Of a DNA stretch of 64,000 nt, positions 59,520 through 64,000 are shown piece by piece; within the stretch, counting starts at the first letter, position 1; every line of letters starts with the position of its first letter. The DNA comes from Tildeniella torsiva UHER 1998/13D (GTDB lineage: Bacteria; Cyanobacteriota; Cyanobacteriia; Phormidesmidales; Phormidesmidaceae). The stretch is from the NCBI GenBank assembly GCA_019358835.1, contig JAHHIH010000019.1:54293-118292 (forward strand), in the 5' to 3' direction. Position numbers and translations under genes: made by a program. The notes beneath the pieces were generated by a model. It saw only the letters and a program-made list of their open reading frames with translations, made no database searches and was not told where the DNA came from.

Positions 59520-59933
59520 TTAGCCATTCTCCACTGTCAGCCCAATTTCTTGCCCGTGGGAGAGTTCCAATGTGTGGCCATCGGGGTCGCGCAAAAAGGC
59601 CCAGTAGCCCACTGGGTAACCAGAATCTTGCGGATCTTCAAGTAGGCAACCTTCCTGGCGAGCGAGGTTGCACAGTACATCCACCGCTTCGCGACTTTTG
59701 CAGCCGACTCCCAAGTGGGCCAAGGGAGTCAGCAGTGGCCGCACGCTACCCTGCTCAATCAGCACGATCGCAAAGGGGCGCGTGCGATCAGACAACCAAA
59801 CAACATTAACCCCTGTCGCCTGATCGATCCGGCGATGGATTACCTCCATGGCGGCATAGGCCGCATAGAAGGCAATGCTTCGCTCCACGTCAGCGACGGG
59901 CAGGGCGATGTGGGTCAGGCCAAGATCTACCAT
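59520..59933 (-). CDS. VOC/glyoxalase-fold protein
   Basis: A 137-aa two-module vicinal-oxygen-chelate protein. LTHIALPVADVERSIAFYAA begins the first beta-alpha-beta3 unit, with the His ligand in THIALPV. YWAFLRDPDGHTLELSHGQE ends the second with metal ligands H and E. The size matches glyoxalase I-like or dioxygenase-like single-chain VOC proteins. True GloA residues are not all evident, so substrate is open. It is convergent with the exonuclease and downstream of gyrA on the same strand, 38 nt after it. Confidence 0.82.
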   Translation of the reverse strand: MVDLGLTHIALPVADVERSIAFYAAYAAMEVIHRRIDQATGVNVVWLSDRTRPFAIVLIEQGSVRPLLTPLAHLGVGCKSREAVDVLCNLARQEGCLLEDPQDSGYPVGYWAFLRDPDGHTLELSHGQEIGLTVENG

Positions 59934-59971
59934 GGCGGTTTACCTCCCCAGCGGTAGGCCAAGATGCAGGG

Positions 59972-62605
<2,634 letters not shown>

Positions 62606-62712
62606 AGGCTAAAAAGCTCCGAATTTGCGAACAACAAAGCGCTAGTCAGACCCTCGCACCGAGCGGTGCTGAATAGCGCTTAATCAGTATGTTTTTGCGG
62701 ACTCATCTGAGA

Positions 62713-62741
62713 TATATTTTAGCACAAATTCCCTCGTTCAA
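62713..62741 (-). promoter_or_regulatory. Likely gyrA promoter
   Basis: -35 TTGAAC (62736-62741), 17-nt spacer and -10 AATATA (62713-62718) on the minus strand, 108 nt upstream of the gyrA start. Confidence 0.5.
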
Positions 62742-62851
62742 ATCAGCGGGCGCTATGGTAGATCTAGGGGCACGCGAGGCCTGATTTAGCGACGTTTTGC
62801 CGCCCCGATTGAATCCTTAATTTGTAGTAGTTCACTACCCCTGAGTTTGCC

Positions 62852-63799
62852 GTGCACCCTCCTCTCACCCTGGCCGATTTTGCCATCATCTATTCGCCCG
62901 CATTTTTGACCCACGATACGGGCAGTTTTCACCCCGAAAATGCGGGTCGATTGACGGCGATTGTGGCCGCGCTAGAGAAGGCTCCCTGGACCACTCACCT
63001 TGACTGGCGCGAACCAACTTCGGTAGCGCAGCGGGAGGATGTAGATAACTTGATCGCCCAGATCCACAACCCTCGCTATGTCACCGCGCTCAGGGAGATT
63101 GCCCACAGTGGCGGCGGCCACATCGACGGCGATACTGTGGTATCTGAGGCCAGCTACGCTGTGGCGCGGCTAGCGGTGAGCGCCTGGCTCGATGGCGTAG
63201 ACTACGTTCTAGAAACGGGCCATTCGGCGTTTGTGCTGGCGCGGCCACCGGGGCATCACGCGGTGCGCGATCGCGGCATGGGCTTTTGTCTATTTGCCAA
63301 TGCTGCGATCGCTGCCCACTACGCCCTAGAAAAATCCAGTATCAACCGCGTCGCCATTCTCGACTGGGATGTCCACCACGGCAATGGAACGCAAGCCCTG
63401 GTGGAGGAGAATGGGGCGATTGCCTACTGTTCTCTACACCAAACGCCCGCCTATCCTGGCACTGGCCGCAGCAGCGAAACCGGTCGCCACGGCAACGTGC
63501 TGAACTTGCCCATGTCCCCAGGCAGCGCCAGCGACGATTACCAGGTGCAGTTTGAGCAAAAGGTGATTCCCTTCCTCGAAGCCTTCTATCCCGATTTACT
63601 CATCATTAGCGCCGGGTACGATGCCACCGCCGCCGACCCGCTGGCTAGCGTCAACCTACAACCCCAAGACTTTGGCAGCTTTACCCGTCAGTGCCTGACC
63701 ATCACCGACAAGATTCTATTTGGTCTTGAGGGCGGCTACGACTATGAGGCCCTGAGTGAGTCGGTTCTAGCGACGATCCAAGCGCGCTTAGGGGCATGA
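62852..63799 (+). CDS. Histone deacetylase-like amidohydrolase (class II-like, HdaH type)
   Basis: A 315-aa arginase/deacetylase-fold enzyme starting at GTG 62852. The zinc ligands are in ILDWDVHHGNGTQ (Asp and His) and a second Asp in ISAGYDATAADPL; the charge-relay His pair is in RPPGHHAV. The HDTGSFHPENAGRL loop near the start is typical. Bacterial members deacetylate polyamines, acetoin or other small amides. Substrate unknown. It is divergent from gyrA. Confidence 0.9.
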   Translation: MHPPLTLADFAIIYSPAFLTHDTGSFHPENAGRLTAIVAALEKAPWTTHLDWREPTSVAQREDVDNLIAQIHNPRYVTALREIAHSGGGHIDGDTVVSEASYAVARLAVSAWLDGVDYVLETGHSAFVLARPPGHHAVRDRGMGFCLFANAAIAAHYALEKSSINRVAILDWDVHHGNGTQALVEENGAIAYCSLHQTPAYPGTGRSSETGRHGNVLNLPMSPGSASDDYQVQFEQKVIPFLEAFYPDLLIISAGYDATAADPLASVNLQPQDFGSFTRQCLTITDKILFGLEGGYDYEALSESVLATIQARLGA

Positions 63800-63907
63800 C
63801 TCCATTCGACCACCTCCCGAAAAAAGGCATTTGATCTCTTTCTACTGGTGCGCTTACAAAGAGTGCAAGCAGACTAAGAGTGCTCCAGCAAATAAAGTAT
63901 CCATTTA

Positions 63908-64000
63908 CTAGGCAGGCTGTGGGGTGATTTCGACGAACCACTTTTCTAACCCTGGTAAACGACGGAACTGCTTTTCCAGGTCTGCCATCGCTGCTTGGGC
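63908..64000 (-). CDS. 3' end of an unidentified gene (partial)
   Basis: A reading frame enters from beyond the window and ends at TAG 63908-63910. The visible part reads AQAAMADLEKQFRRLPGLEK then WFVEITPQPA. It looks like real coding sequence but is too short to assign. Confidence 0.5.
   Translation of the reverse strand, partial: AQAAMADLEKQFRRLPGLEKWFVEITPQPA

Overview
The window is cyanobacterial chromosomal DNA. It carries apcD (a phycobilisome core subunit), tandem GUN4-domain genes, ycf23/DUF561, a valyl-tRNA synthetase with the cyanobacterial CAAD membrane domain, a dnaK3-dnaJ pair, a SigC-type group 2 sigma factor and very frequent HIP1 octamers (GCGATCGC). The base composition is GC-rich. 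An HpsE-like glycosyltransferase, several Uma2 genes and a RAYT/REP element fit a filamentous Leptolyngbya/Nodosilinea/Phormidium-type organism. That genus-level placement is inference. No rRNA, tRNA, CRISPR array, prophage or conventional IS was found.

Layout. 1-3.7 kb: two GUN4 genes, a zinc-type CDF exporter, Dps and a 56-aa PCP-reductase-like protein. 4-7.1 kb: sigC, then a small accessory patch (antitoxin-like gene, Uma2 gene, AT-rich small membrane protein, Uma2 remnant). 7.1-14.1 kb: one 2330-codon gene with an N-terminal coiled coil, a long acidic repeat region and a C-terminal Hsp70/actin-like ATPase fold. 14.5-17.3 kb: Crp/Fnr regulator, DUF2232 membrane protein, CobT. 17.4-20.5 kb: a peroxiredoxin-katG operon. 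20.8-30.9 kb: esterase, leuB, glycosyltransferase, ycf23, PAS histidine kinase, persulfide dioxygenase-rhodanese, dienelactone hydrolase, DUF29 gene, dnaB. 30.9-40.8 kb: pstS, an RppB-like kinase, a MATE transporter, valS, a UPF0175/DUF3368 toxin-antitoxin-like pair, another Uma2 gene. 41-46 kb: dnaK3 with a very long Tyr/Gly/Gln-rich tail, dnaJ, and a RAYT transposase surrounded and invaded by REP-like repeats. 46.2-52.9 kb: a cluster with two asparagine-synthetase-like ligases, a LysA-like protein lacking catalytic residues, a zinc-ribbon membrane protein with a TOPRIM-like region and a small anchored protein. 53.3-64 kb: apcD, hemL, ftsE, a K+ channel, cbiX/sirB, a PolB-type exonuclease, a glyoxalase-like protein, gyrA, a histone-deacetylase-like enzyme and the end of one further gene.

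The best candidate for an undescribed system is the 46.2-52.9 kb cluster. Four genes on the minus strand are packed with a 7-nt gap, a 10-nt overlap and a 38-nt gap, and they converge on a second asparagine-synthetase-like gene. Neither ligase homologue has the N-terminal Cys needed for glutamine hydrolysis, yet both keep the ATP-pyrophosphatase loop. The LysA homologue has lost its PLP lysine. Pairing an AsnB/beta-lactam-synthetase-type enzyme with a LysA-like protein recalls tabtoxin biosynthesis (TblS and TabA), so a small amide- or lactam-forming pathway is a reasonable hypothesis. Other notable items are the giant Hsp70-like scaffold, the DnaK3 low-complexity tail, a REP unit translated in frame inside its own RAYT gene, and a peroxiredoxin with a displaced cysteine.
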